This document shows positions 8,838 to 15,606 of a DNA stretch of 15,836 nt, one piece after another. Source of the stretch: AWTP1-13 sp035762425 (GTDB taxonomy: Bacteria; Pseudomonadota; Alphaproteobacteria; Rhizobiales; Hyphomicrobiaceae); NCBI GenBank assembly GCA_035762425.1, contig DASTOW010000299.1, positions 1 to 15,836 on the forward strand. Direction: 5' to 3'. Within the stretch, counting starts at the first letter, position 1, and each line of letters begins with the position of its first letter. The position numbers were made by a program, and so were the translations under genes. The notes beneath the pieces were generated by a model. The model was not told the DNA's origin and made no database searches. It saw only the letters and a program-made list of their open reading frames with translations.

Positions 8838-9911
8838 ATGCGCATCGCACGAGCAGCAGCGGCCGCGTTCGCCGTCGCCATACTCATACATTTGATGTCC
8901 GTCGCGGCCATGGCTGCCGAGCCCGTGCGCAGAGACGGCACATGGACCGCCCGCGACTTCAAATTCCACACCGGCGAAGTCATGCCGGAGCTGCGCCTTG
9001 GCTACACCACGCTTGGCGAGCCGACCGGAGATCCGGTGCTGGTTCTGCACGGCACGACCGGGTCGGCGGTCAGCATGCTCGGGGCGGCGTTCGGCGGCGA
9101 GCTGTTCGGTGCGGGCCAGCCACTCGATGCGTCCAAGTACTACATCATCATTCCGGACGCGATCGGCCACGGCCGATCGTCCAAGCCTTCGGACGGTCTG
9201 CGCGCCAAGTTTCCCAATTACAACTATGACGACATGGTGGAGGCTCAGTATCGGTTGCTCAAGGAGGGTCTGGGCGTGCGCCATGTCCGCCTCATCATCG
9301 GCAACTCGATGGGCGGCATGCACACGTGGCTGTGGGGCGCAAAGTATCCCGACTACATGGATGCGCTGGTGCCGATGGCCGCGCAGCCGACCGAGATGGC
9401 CAGCCGAAACTGGATGCTGCGCCGGCTGCTGATTGATACGGTCCGCTCCGACCCCGGCTACAACGGCGGCAACTACACGGAGCAGCCGCGCGCCATGCGC
9501 ATGGCCAACGTCTTCTTTGCCGTAGCCACCAACGGCGGCACGCTGGCCTATCAGAAGCTGGCGTCCACCGGGGCAGCTGCCGACAAGCTTGTCGACGATC
9601 GCTTGGCTGCGCCGTTCAACGCTGACGCCAACGACTTTGTCTATCAATGGCAGTCCTCGCGCGACTACAACGCCTCGACCGGCCTGGAGCGTATCCAGGC
9701 GGTCCTGCTGGCCATCAACTCCGCGGATGACGAGCGCAATCCGCCCGAGACGGGTGTGATGGAGCGCGAACTGAAGCGCGTGCGGAACGCCCGCCTGTTC
9801 TTGATCCCGGCCAGCGAGGAGACGCGCGGTCACGGTACCACCGGCATGGCCAAGTTTTGGAAGCAACAGGTTCACGAGCTGCTGCAGACCGCCGCCAAGC
9901 GGGCAATGTAG
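8838..9911 (+). CDS. Secreted alpha/beta hydrolase, homoserine O-acetyltransferase (MetX)-like
   Basis: A 357-residue alpha/beta-hydrolase-fold protein of the MetX-like group. The N-terminus is a signal peptide ending near AAMAA (about residues 1-27), so it should act in the periplasm or outside, unlike cytoplasmic MetX. The nucleophile elbow is GNSMGG with Ser157. The oxyanion region is LVLHGTTGS, and the triad is completed by Asp297 or Asp298 (NSADDER) and His332 (RGHGTTG). The elbow and the FKFHTGEVMPELRLGYTTLGE opening match MetX-type sequences. Export argues against methionine synthesis, so it is more likely an esterase or acyltransferase. GGGAG precedes the ATG. Confidence 0.85.
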   Translation: MRIARAAAAAFAVAILIHLMSVAAMAAEPVRRDGTWTARDFKFHTGEVMPELRLGYTTLGEPTGDPVLVLHGTTGSAVSMLGAAFGGELFGAGQPLDASKYYIIIPDAIGHGRSSKPSDGLRAKFPNYNYDDMVEAQYRLLKEGLGVRHVRLIIGNSMGGMHTWLWGAKYPDYMDALVPMAAQPTEMASRNWMLRRLLIDTVRSDPGYNGGNYTEQPRAMRMANVFFAVATNGGTLAYQKLASTGAAADKLVDDRLAAPFNADANDFVYQWQSSRDYNASTGLERIQAVLLAINSADDERNPPETGVMERELKRVRNARLFLIPASEETRGHGTTGMAKFWKQQVHELLQTAAKRAM

Positions 9912-9920
9912 GGCTGCGCC

Positions 9921-9960
9921 AAAATAAAAAGGACGCCTCGACGGGGGGCGAGGCGTCCTT
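9921..9960 (-). terminator. Strong intrinsic terminator
   Basis: Perfect 12-bp stem AAGGACGCCTCG/CGAGGCGTCCTT (9929-9940 with 9949-9960) with an 8-base loop. On the - strand it is followed at once by TTTTTATTTT (9930-9921), a textbook Rho-independent terminator. On the + strand the hairpin is preceded, not followed, by the A/T tract, so it ends - strand transcription, either of the candidate small RNA or of the FMN reductase message. Confidence 0.9.
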
Positions 9961-10072
9961 GCGCGCGCAATCTCCCAAGGGGTAGGGAAGCGCGCTGCCG
10001 TCATCGGGGGGAAACCGATGGTGGCTATACCGTAGCCGGGTGGTGGCTACGACGGCTGTTCCCCGCGGAACA
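9921..10072 (-). ncRNA. Candidate structured small RNA with C-rich loops
   Basis: Read on the - strand, a run of stems is followed by an intrinsic terminator. Stem 1 is TGTTCC/GGAACA (10072-10067 with 10062-10057). Stem 2, ACGGC/GCCGT (10052-10056 with 9997-10001), can close a three-way junction. The junction holds hairpin 3 (10045-10051 with 10031-10037, 7 bp, loop ACCACCC on this strand) and hairpin 4 (10015-10020 with 10002-10007, loop containing CCCC). Hairpin 5 pairs GCGCGC at 9990-9995 with 9963-9968 and TCCC/GGGA inside, exposing TACCCCTT. A -10-like TTATCT (10082-10077) would start a transcript near 10070. It may instead be the 3' untranslated region of the FMN reductase gene, 90 bases upstream. 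I cannot match it to a named RNA family. Confidence 0.55.
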
Positions 10073-10163
10073 CCCAAGATAACGCTGCCGCATGCGCAAA
10101 ACCGTCGCGTCGGCTGGATGAAATCCGCGTAATATTTCGCGGACGCGTTGCCTGCGTGGCGAG

Positions 10164-10715
10164 CTACTTGGTGGCGTAGCGATCTACCCAGGCGGTGAAG
10201 GCATCGACGTACGACTGCAGGAACTTGCGCACGCTTTCGTCGGTGACGTTGTGCTGCGCGTCCACCAAGCCCTGCTTGAACTGGATGTAGCCCTCCGGCT
10301 GCCCCATGAGCGTCACATTCAGGTAGGCCAGGATCGAGCGCAGGTGCTGTTGCGCCACTGCCGTGCCAATGGCGCCGCCCGACGTGCCGATACCCGCCGT
10401 CGGCTTGCCGCTGAAGGAGTTCTTGCCATACGGGCGCGAGGCCCAGTCGATGGCGTTCTTGAGCACGCCGGGGATCGAGCGGTTGTACTCGGGCGTCACG
10501 ATCAGCACACCATCGGCAGCTTCGATCTGGCCTTTGATGCGGGTAACCGCAGCCGGCGGGTTGGGCTCCAGGTCCTGACTGAACAGCGGCAGGTCGTCGA
10601 TCTGCACGTGGGTGAATTCGAGCTTGGGTCCGGCCAGCTTGGCCAGCGCCTCGGCCAACTTTCGGTTGATGGAATCGCGGCGAATGCTACCGACGATGAC
10701 AGCGATCTTGGACAT
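10164..10715 (-). CDS. NADPH-dependent FMN reductase / quinone or chromate reductase family
   Basis: A 183-residue flavodoxin-like oxidoreductase that uses NAD(P)H and FMN to reduce quinones, azo compounds, chromate or flavin. Family motifs are the FMN-phosphate loop GSIRRDSINRKL (9-20), the TPEYNRSIPGVLKNAIDW block (74-91) around the flavin, and the TSGGAIGT turn (111-118). The length matches the YieF/ChrR/azoreductase type. It is cytoplasmic. It is divergent from an HxlR-type regulator across a 94-base spacer, an arrangement well known for quinone- or electrophile-induced reductases, so it is probably a detoxification enzyme under that regulator. The exact substrate cannot be read from the sequence. 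Confidence 0.93.
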   Translation of the reverse strand: MSKIAVIVGSIRRDSINRKLAEALAKLAGPKLEFTHVQIDDLPLFSQDLEPNPPAAVTRIKGQIEAADGVLIVTPEYNRSIPGVLKNAIDWASRPYGKNSFSGKPTAGIGTSGGAIGTAVAQQHLRSILAYLNVTLMGQPEGYIQFKQGLVDAQHNVTDESVRKFLQSYVDAFTAWVDRYATK

Positions 10716-10756
10716 GACGGCTCAGATCCTCGTGTTTGCAGGGGTGGTTCCCGTTT

Positions 10757-10779
10757 GTTACCGACCCTACATAGGTAAC
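10757..10779. promoter_or_regulatory. Inverted repeat, likely operator between the divergent genes
   Basis: GTTACC (10757-10762) and GGTAAC (10774-10779) form a perfect 6-bp inverted repeat with 11 bases between, a size that suits a dimeric HxlR regulator. On the - strand it overlaps a possible promoter for the reductase: TTGGTT, 16 bases, TAACAA. A bound regulator there would block both directions. The promoter elements are weak. Confidence 0.55.
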
Positions 10780-10809
10780 CAACTCGGAAACCCGCAAGGA
10801 GGCACATCC

Positions 10810-11187
10810 TTGAAACCAGGTCACATGCATTTGACCGGCGACTGCCGCGCCGTCAGCGAGGTGCTGGCCCGCGTTGGAGACAAGTGGACGGTGCTGGTCG
10901 TTAACCTGATGGGCAGCGGCCCCAAGCGCTTCAGCGAGATCAAGCGCGAGGTCGGCGGCATCTCGCAGCGCATGCTCACTCTGACGCTTCGCGCGCTCGA
11001 ACGCGATGGCCTGGTCACGCGCACGGTGACGCCCAGCATCCCGCCCCGCGTCGACTATGCGCTGACCGAGCTCGGACGCTCGCTGCTGGCGCCGGTGCAG
11101 GCGCTAGGCGCCTGGGCGCTCAGCAACCGTGCGCTTATCGAGCAAGCACGGCGCCGGTTTGATGCGGCCATTGAGACGGTGCGTTGA
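10810..11187 (+). CDS. HxlR-family winged-helix regulator
   Basis: A 125-residue dimeric DNA-binding regulator of the HxlR (DUF24) family. The order is typical: a Cys near the N-terminus (Cys12 in GDCRAVSEVL), RVGDKWTVLVV, the winged helix RFSEIKREVGGISQRMLTLTLRALERDGLV (about 40-69), the wing RTVTPSIPPRVDYALTELG, and a C-terminal dimerisation helix. Cys12 is the only cysteine and sits where redox-sensing members such as YodB carry theirs. The start is TTG: AAGGAGG at 10796-10802 lies 7 bases before it, while the in-frame ATG at 10825 is too far. It probably represses itself and the divergent FMN reductase, with an electrophile or oxidant as signal. Confidence 0.92.
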   Translation: MKPGHMHLTGDCRAVSEVLARVGDKWTVLVVNLMGSGPKRFSEIKREVGGISQRMLTLTLRALERDGLVTRTVTPSIPPRVDYALTELGRSLLAPVQALGAWALSNRALIEQARRRFDAAIETVR

Positions 11188-11273
11188 GCGAAGACGACTG
11201 GCAACGCGATGGCCATGGATTAGGGGCTGGCAGTCGGTCTATGTAAGCGCGCAGCGAGTGGAGGAGGGGCCAT

Positions 11274-12056
11274 ATGAACCTTGGTTTGGGCGGCAAAGTT
11301 GCGATCGTCAGCGGTGCGAGCCGCGGCATCGGCCGGGCGTGTGCGGAGGAGCTGGCGCGCGAAGGCGTCGACGTCGCGCTGGTGGCGCGCGACGGTGCGG
11401 CACTGGCCGAGGTACGCACCGCCATCGAGCAGCTGGGGCGACGGGCAATCTCTGTTGCCTGCGATCTGCGCGAGCCGGCAGCGGCGGCACGGGCCGTGCA
11501 GGCGGCTGTCGCGGCGTTCGGTCGGATCGATATCCTGGCCCATTCGGCAGGTGCCACCAAGCGCGGCGACTTCTTCGCGCTCACGGATGCCGACTTCGAC
11601 GACGGTTTTGCGCTCAAGTTCATGGGCGCCGTGCGGCTGGTGCGCGAGGCCTGGCCGCATCTGGTCAAGACGCAGGGTAGGGTGGTGACCATCATTGGCA
11701 TTGGCGGGCGCCATGCCTCGCCTGATTTCACGATCGGCGGTCCGGTCAACGCCGCGCTCATGAACTTCACCAAGGCCATGGCGCTGCGCGGGGTCAAGGA
11801 CGGTGTGCGCGTCACCGGCATCAACCCCGGTGCGATCGAGACCGATCGCCTGCGCCGGCGTCTGGCAGCTCACGCGGCGGCGAACGGAGGCACTGAGGAA
11901 GACGCGGGCCGCGCCATTCTCGCCGAGCTTGGTATCGCCCGCTTCGGTCGGCCTGAGGACATCGGCCAGCTGGTTTGCTACTTGGCCGGCACTGCGGCAA
12001 GTTTCATGCAAGGCGCGCTGGTCGACATCGACGGCGGCGAAAGTAAAGGGGTGTGA
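11274..12056 (+). CDS. Atypical short-chain dehydrogenase/reductase lacking the catalytic tetrad
   Basis: A 260-residue Rossmann-fold protein of the SDR superfamily. Cofactor binding is intact: SGASRGIG (13-20) fits the classical TGxxxGxG loop, and CDL (63-65) and the AG of HSAG (90-93) are in place. The four catalytic positions are all changed: Asn to Lys115, Ser to Gly142, Tyr to Gly155 and Lys to Asn159, in the block TIGGPVNAALMNFTKAMA. The C-terminal INPGAIETDR and VDIDGG are classical. A subgroup of SDR proteins (the PRK06125 type, from memory) has the same GxxxN pattern, so this looks like a family trait rather than decay. The ribosome-binding site is GGAGGAGGGG just before the ATG. The reaction is unknown. 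Confidence 0.88.
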   Translation: MNLGLGGKVAIVSGASRGIGRACAEELAREGVDVALVARDGAALAEVRTAIEQLGRRAISVACDLREPAAAARAVQAAVAAFGRIDILAHSAGATKRGDFFALTDADFDDGFALKFMGAVRLVREAWPHLVKTQGRVVTIIGIGGRHASPDFTIGGPVNAALMNFTKAMALRGVKDGVRVTGINPGAIETDRLRRRLAAHAAANGGTEEDAGRAILAELGIARFGRPEDIGQLVCYLAGTAASFMQGALVDIDGGESKGV

Positions 12057-12059
12057 ACG

Positions 12060-12095
12060 CTGTCATCTGCGCTGCTGCGCGCATAGTATGCGCGC
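12060..12095 (+). promoter_or_regulatory. Promoter and palindrome abutting the acetyltransferase start
   Basis: CTGTCA (12060-12065), 18 bases, then TAGTAT (12084-12089) makes a plausible -35/-10 pair whose start site would fall at or next to the ATG at 12096. GCGCGCAT (12077-12084) and ATGCGCGC (12088-12095) form a perfect 8-bp inverted repeat around AGT, ending exactly before the start codon. No Shine-Dalgarno is visible. The message may be leaderless, and the palindrome may be a protein-binding site. Confidence 0.4.
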
Positions 12096-12662
12096 ATGGA
12101 CCAACCTCACACAATCGCCACGGCGCGCCTGATCCTACGCCCCATGCGGCGGGAGGATGGCGCCGCTCTGTTTGCGTTGCTCAACAACTGGAACGTGGCG
12201 CGCTGGTTGACCAGGCTGCCGTGGCCCTACCACCCGGAGGACATGACCGAGTTCATTGAGACGATTGCGCTGCCGCGCAGTGCAGGTCCCAAACCGACTT
12301 TCGTCATCCTGCTCGACGGTCGACCGATCGGTGCGGTCGAGTGCACCGGGCAAGCCACCATCGAGCAGTCGCAGAGCGACGATTCGGATCTCGGCTACTG
12401 GATAGGACAGCCCTACTGGGGGTGTGGTTATGCCACGGAGGTGGTGGCAGCGCTGATCGATCACGCGTTCGCCGCGCCGTCAGCCGTCGTGATCCGCTCC
12501 GCCTTCGTGCAAGGCAACGCTCAATCCTGGCGCGTGCAGCGCAAGCTCGGCTTCGAAATCGTCAACCAGGTCATGGCGTTCTGCCGTCCGCATGGCCGCG
12601 AGCTGCCGCTCATCTGCACGCGTCTGGCGCGGGCAACCTACGAGGCGCGCAGGCGCTCCTAG
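12096..12662 (+). CDS. GNAT-family N-acetyltransferase (RimJ/RimL type)
   Basis: A 188-residue acetyltransferase that moves acetyl from acetyl-CoA to an amino group, here unidentified. The opening TARLILRPMRREDG is the hallmark of the RimJ/RimL/Acetyltransf_3 group. The acetyl-CoA loop is in LGYWIGQPYWGCGYATEVV (99-117), and the closing NAQSWRVQRKLGF (141-153) is also classical. It is cytoplasmic. It ends four bases before the stop of a - strand gene, a tight tail-to-tail arrangement that leaves no room for a terminator between them. Confidence 0.92.
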   Translation: MDQPHTIATARLILRPMRREDGAALFALLNNWNVARWLTRLPWPYHPEDMTEFIETIALPRSAGPKPTFVILLDGRPIGAVECTGQATIEQSQSDDSDLGYWIGQPYWGCGYATEVVAALIDHAFAAPSAVVIRSAFVQGNAQSWRVQRKLGFEIVNQVMAFCRPHGRELPLICTRLARATYEARRRS

Positions 12663-12666
12663 CAGA

Positions 12667-12870
12667 TCAGCGCATACGCCCAGTGATGGTGCGCACCAGA
12701 ATGCGGCCGAGGCTCGAAGCAATCGAGCGGATGAAGGACTTGGCCACCGCCTCGCCGACGCTTTGGCGCTGGTAGCCGCTGCGGCGGCGCGGAGGTTCGG
12801 CGTCGTAGTCGTTGTCGGCCGGGGGCGGGGTACGGGTGCCGCCGCGGTTTGGCGATCGGTTGTTGGGCAT
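12667..12870 (-). CDS. 67-residue protein with a HerA-like ATPase C-terminal tail
   Basis: A small basic protein. The first half (1-36) is a disordered, Asn/Pro/Arg-rich stretch. The second half (38-67) is a predicted amphipathic helix whose sequence, VGEAVAKSFIRSIASSLGRI and onward, aligns without gaps with the last 30 residues (461-490) of the HerA-like ATPase encoded just upstream: 13 of 30 identical by hand count, including GE, KS, RS, ASS and the final Arg. Both also carry RR(S/A)GY before that block. The start ATG has GGGAG nine bases upstream, and the ATPase stop is 36 bases before it, so the two are probably co-transcribed. Function unknown; it may bind the ATPase or share its target. 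Confidence 0.75.
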   Translation of the reverse strand: MPNNRSPNRGGTRTPPPADNDYDAEPPRRRSGYQRQSVGEAVAKSFIRSIASSLGRILVRTITGRMR

Positions 12871-12906
12871 GCGGTCAATCTCCCTGCATCAGACTACCAT
12901 TCCCAC

Positions 12907-14379
12907 CTAGCGCCGACCACCCAGCATGGCCTTGACGATGGCGTTGCCGATGCTGGAGGCGACCGATCGCATGATCGATTTGGTGAAAGTTTCACCGTAG
13001 CCGGCGCGCCGGCCGGTGCCGTCGCCCATCAGGATGCTGCCCCAGCTGTTCTCACCGGCTTCGGCCGCGGCGGCGCGTTCCTTGGCCTTGCCCTGCAGGA
13101 TCTCATAGGCGGATTCGCGGTCGGCTAATTCCTCGTACTTGCCGTAGATCGGGCTGGCCTCGATCTTGGCCTTGCGCTCGGCTTCGGTAACCGGGCCGAT
13201 GCGGCCCGACGGCGGGCGGATCAGGGTGCGCTGCACGATCGACGGCTCGCCTCCACCGTGCAGGACCGACACCAGAGCCTCGCCAACCTTGAGCTCCTGG
13301 ATCACCCGCTCGACATCGAGCTTGGGGTTGGGACGGAAGGTCTCGGCGGCGGCCCGGATGCCCTTCTGCTCGAGCGGCGTGAAGGCGCGCAGCGCGTGCT
13401 GCACGCGGTTGCCGAGCTGAGCCGACACGGAATTGGGCACGTCGCGCGGGTTCTGCGTGACGTAGTAGACGCCCACGCCCTTGGAGCGGATCAGGCGCGT
13501 GACGCGCTCCACCTGCTCCAGCAGCGCCTTCGGCGCCTCGCTGAACAGCAGGTGCGCCTCGTCGAAAAAGAACACCAGCTTGGGTTTTTCCGGGTCACCG
13601 ATTTCCGGCAGTTTGTCGAACAGCTGCGCCAGCATCCAGAGCAGGAACGTCGCGTAGAGGCGCGGCGTCCGCATCAGCTTGTCGGCGGCCAGAATGTTGA
13701 TGACGCCACGACCGTCGGGGGCAGTGCGGATGAAGTCATTGATGTCGAGCGCCGGCTCGCCGAAGAAGTTGTCGGCGCCCTGCTCCTCCAGCACCAGCAG
13801 GCGACGTTGGATGGCGCCGATGGAGATGCTGGCGACGTTGCCATATTTGGTCTGCAGGGATTTGCCGCGCTGGCCGACGTCGTTGGCAAGCGCCCGCAAA
13901 TCCTTGAGGTCAAGCAGCGGCATGTCCTCGTCCGCCGCCACACGAAACATGATGTTGAGCACGCCCTCCTGCGTCTCGTTGAGCTCGAGCAGGCGCGACA
14001 GCAGCAGCGGACCCATGTCCTGCACGGTGGCGCGGATGGGATGACCCAGTTCGCCGAATAGATCCCAGAACACGGTCGGGTAGGCGGCGTTGGACCAGTC
14101 GTCGAGACCGATCTCCTTGGCGCGCTTGACAAGTCCGTCCTTCTTGGAACCCGGCTGCGAGATGCCTGACAAATCGCCCTTGATGTCGGCGGCGAACACC
14201 GGCACGCCGGCATCCGAGAAGCCCTCCGCCATGACTTGAAGGGTGACGGTCTTGCCGGTGCCGGTGGCGCCCGTGACGAGGCCGTGGCGGTTGGACAGCT
14301 TGAGGTCCAAATACTCGGGCTCGACGCTGCGGCCGAGGAAAATCTTGCCCTCTTGCATCAGCGCTTCGCTCTTCACCAT
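12907..14379 (-). CDS. HerA-like ATPase, DUF853/YjgR family
   Basis: A 490-residue P-loop ATPase of the HerA/FtsK superfamily, DUF853 type (E. coli YjgR). Walker A is GATGTGKT (37-44) and Walker B LVFFFDEA (268-275). A TQNP sensor-like motif (308-311) and the Arg-containing GNRVQHALRAF (323-333) follow, as in hexameric members where an Arg reaches the next subunit. The C-terminus has a charged, Ala-rich stretch (about 400-445) and ends in an amphipathic tail that reappears in the small protein encoded next. The start at 14379 is chosen because GAGGAG lies 9 bases upstream and the family begins there; extending to 14592 adds non-family sequence. DNA translocation is expected from the superfamily, but the role is unknown. 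Confidence 0.92.
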   Translation of the reverse strand: MVKSEALMQEGKIFLGRSVEPEYLDLKLSNRHGLVTGATGTGKTVTLQVMAEGFSDAGVPVFAADIKGDLSGISQPGSKKDGLVKRAKEIGLDDWSNAAYPTVFWDLFGELGHPIRATVQDMGPLLLSRLLELNETQEGVLNIMFRVAADEDMPLLDLKDLRALANDVGQRGKSLQTKYGNVASISIGAIQRRLLVLEEQGADNFFGEPALDINDFIRTAPDGRGVINILAADKLMRTPRLYATFLLWMLAQLFDKLPEIGDPEKPKLVFFFDEAHLLFSEAPKALLEQVERVTRLIRSKGVGVYYVTQNPRDVPNSVSAQLGNRVQHALRAFTPLEQKGIRAAAETFRPNPKLDVERVIQELKVGEALVSVLHGGGEPSIVQRTLIRPPSGRIGPVTEAERKAKIEASPIYGKYEELADRESAYEILQGKAKERAAAAEAGENSWGSILMGDGTGRRAGYGETFTKSIMRSVASSIGNAIVKAMLGGRR

Positions 14380-14429
14380 GGCTTCCGGCTCCTCAAGGCA
14401 GGGCGACTCACCACCCCAAATCGATGCCC

Positions 14430-14457
14430 TGATTACACAGCCCCCCCATATTGGCAA
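14430..14457 (-). promoter_or_regulatory. Possible promoter of the HerA-like ATPase gene
   Basis: On the - strand TTGCCA (14457-14452), a 16-base spacer containing seven consecutive G, and TAATCA (14435-14430) lie about 50 bases before the start codon. A 5-bp inverted repeat ATGCA/TGCAT (14457-14470) touches the -35. The rest of the 234-base gap upstream of this gene holds nothing else I can name. Confidence 0.3.
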
Positions 14458-14613
14458 TGCATGGTTGCATGTCCACCGTGGGGATAACAGGGGCTTAGCT
14501 GCGATGTAGCGATGCCGGTCCTGCTTGCCGGAGGCACGGAACCTTTGGGATGGCTCGGCTCTATCCGCAAAACATCCGGCAAGCGCAGCCAAGCCCGCGC
14601 GACAGGCGCCGGG

Positions 14614-14931
14614 CTACGTCTTGCGCGAGCTTCCGAGGCCACCCGAATGGCCGGGCGCTTGGCCCTTGGCGAGCATGTATCGGTCGGCGAGCAGAAACTT
14701 GGCCCTCGACCGGGCATACGACAGCGTCAGGCCGGCGATGTACCCGACCTGGAGAACGCCCAGCACGGCAAAGGTGAGGCCCACGGCTGATAGGATATGC
14801 AGACCGGTGTGGGCCGCCGCCAGCATGGTCATCAACGCGGCCACCGCCGAGGCACCCACGAGCGCCGGGATGCGGAACCAGCATCCCAGAAGCAGGCCCA
14901 CCAAACCAGCGACTGCAAAGGACCACAGCAT
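14614..14931 (-). CDS. Small membrane protein, three predicted helices
   Basis: A 105-residue inner-membrane protein with hydrophobic segments at about residues 2-17, 22-40 and 47-70, then a positively charged tail (about 72-105, RSRAKF and SSRKT), so the C-terminus is expected in the cytoplasm. The sequence GCWFRIPALVGAS between the first two helices is seen in short membrane proteins of alphaproteobacteria, none of known function that I can name. GAGGAAAGGAA precedes the ATG. It lies on the same strand as the HerA-like gene but 234 bases upstream, so it is probably a separate unit. Confidence 0.7.
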   Translation of the reverse strand: MLWSFAVAGLVGLLLGCWFRIPALVGASAVAALMTMLAAAHTGLHILSAVGLTFAVLGVLQVGYIAGLTLSYARSRAKFLLADRYMLAKGQAPGHSGGLGSSRKT

Positions 14932-14974
14932 GGCGTTCCTTTCCTCGCGGTGCTGGCCACCAGCAAAGGCTTAG

Positions 14975-15530
14975 GCCGACGCGGTGACAACGCTGCTTGC
15001 CCAGCATCTGCAGGGACTGCGCACGCGTCTTAGCTATCGCTTCCTGTTCTCGCCAGGCACCATTGGACCGATCGCGTGGTTGGCCCGCAACGAGGCGCGC
15101 CTCGGGCTGGTCAAGCATGGGCTCGTGGTGGCGGGGGTCGGTGATAGCGGGGGGCTCACATACAAGAAGAGCCGGCGCGGCAATTTCACGATCGACCGCG
15201 CCATGGCGCACGTGCTCAAGCACGGGTTCGATAGATCGCAGATCATGGAATTCGAACCGTATGGATATGACGAACGGCAGTTTTGTTCGCCAGCCTTCGA
15301 TATGCCTGTAGGCTTGCTGCAACGCAGCCGGTTTGCAACCTTTCCGCAGTATCATACCTCTGCCGACAATCTCGATTTCATCGGGCCGCAGTATCTGGCG
15401 GACTCGCTGCGGGCTATCTGGCGCGTGATTGAGATTGCCGAGAGCAACTTCACGCCGCGCAATCTCTCGTCCAAAGGTGAGCCGCAGCTGGGCCGGCGCG
15501 GGCTATCGACCGGCGGGGACGCCTTCGGCC
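14975..15530 (+). pseudogene. Truncated DUF4910 / aminopeptidase-like gene remnant
   Basis: The + strand frame matches the central part of the DUF4910 family, large aminopeptidase-like proteins often near polysaccharide genes. Recognisable blocks are RFLFSPGTIGPIAWLARNE, GLVVAGVGDSG, GYDERQFCSPAFDMPVG, YHTSADNLDFI and GEPQLGRRGL. Intact members are over 400 residues. Here the match starts at about LLAQHLQGL, right after an in-frame TAG (14972-14974), so the N-terminal half with its metal-binding residues is missing. It ends at about GLSTGGDA, after which the frame runs on (to 15709) with unrelated sequence, so the C-terminal part is gone too. A GTG at 14984 could begin a 241-residue product, but no Shine-Dalgarno precedes it. 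Confidence 0.75.
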
Positions 15531-15606
15531 TAGATTGTACGCACCCTCCTTTCTTTCACTGGCCTTGCAATCAGGCGCGGCGTTACATGGATGGGTCCGC
15601 TCAGGT

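Noticed and set aside
9929..9960. Terminator for the + strand hydrolase gene
   Set aside because: The stem is perfect, but no T tract follows on the + strand; the T tract exists only on the - strand.
8814..10004. 396-codon open frame on the - strand over the MetX-like hydrolase
   Set aside because: Antisense shadow of a gene with an intact triad; it also crosses the terminator stem at 9929-9960.
13258..14061. 267-codon + strand frame over the HerA-like ATPase
   Set aside because: Shadow of the ATPase frame, with Gln/His/Arg-rich composition typical of antisense.
14380..14592. N-terminal extension of the HerA-like ATPase to 14592
   Set aside because: The added 71 residues have no family similarity, and a good GAGGAG site serves the ATG at 14379.
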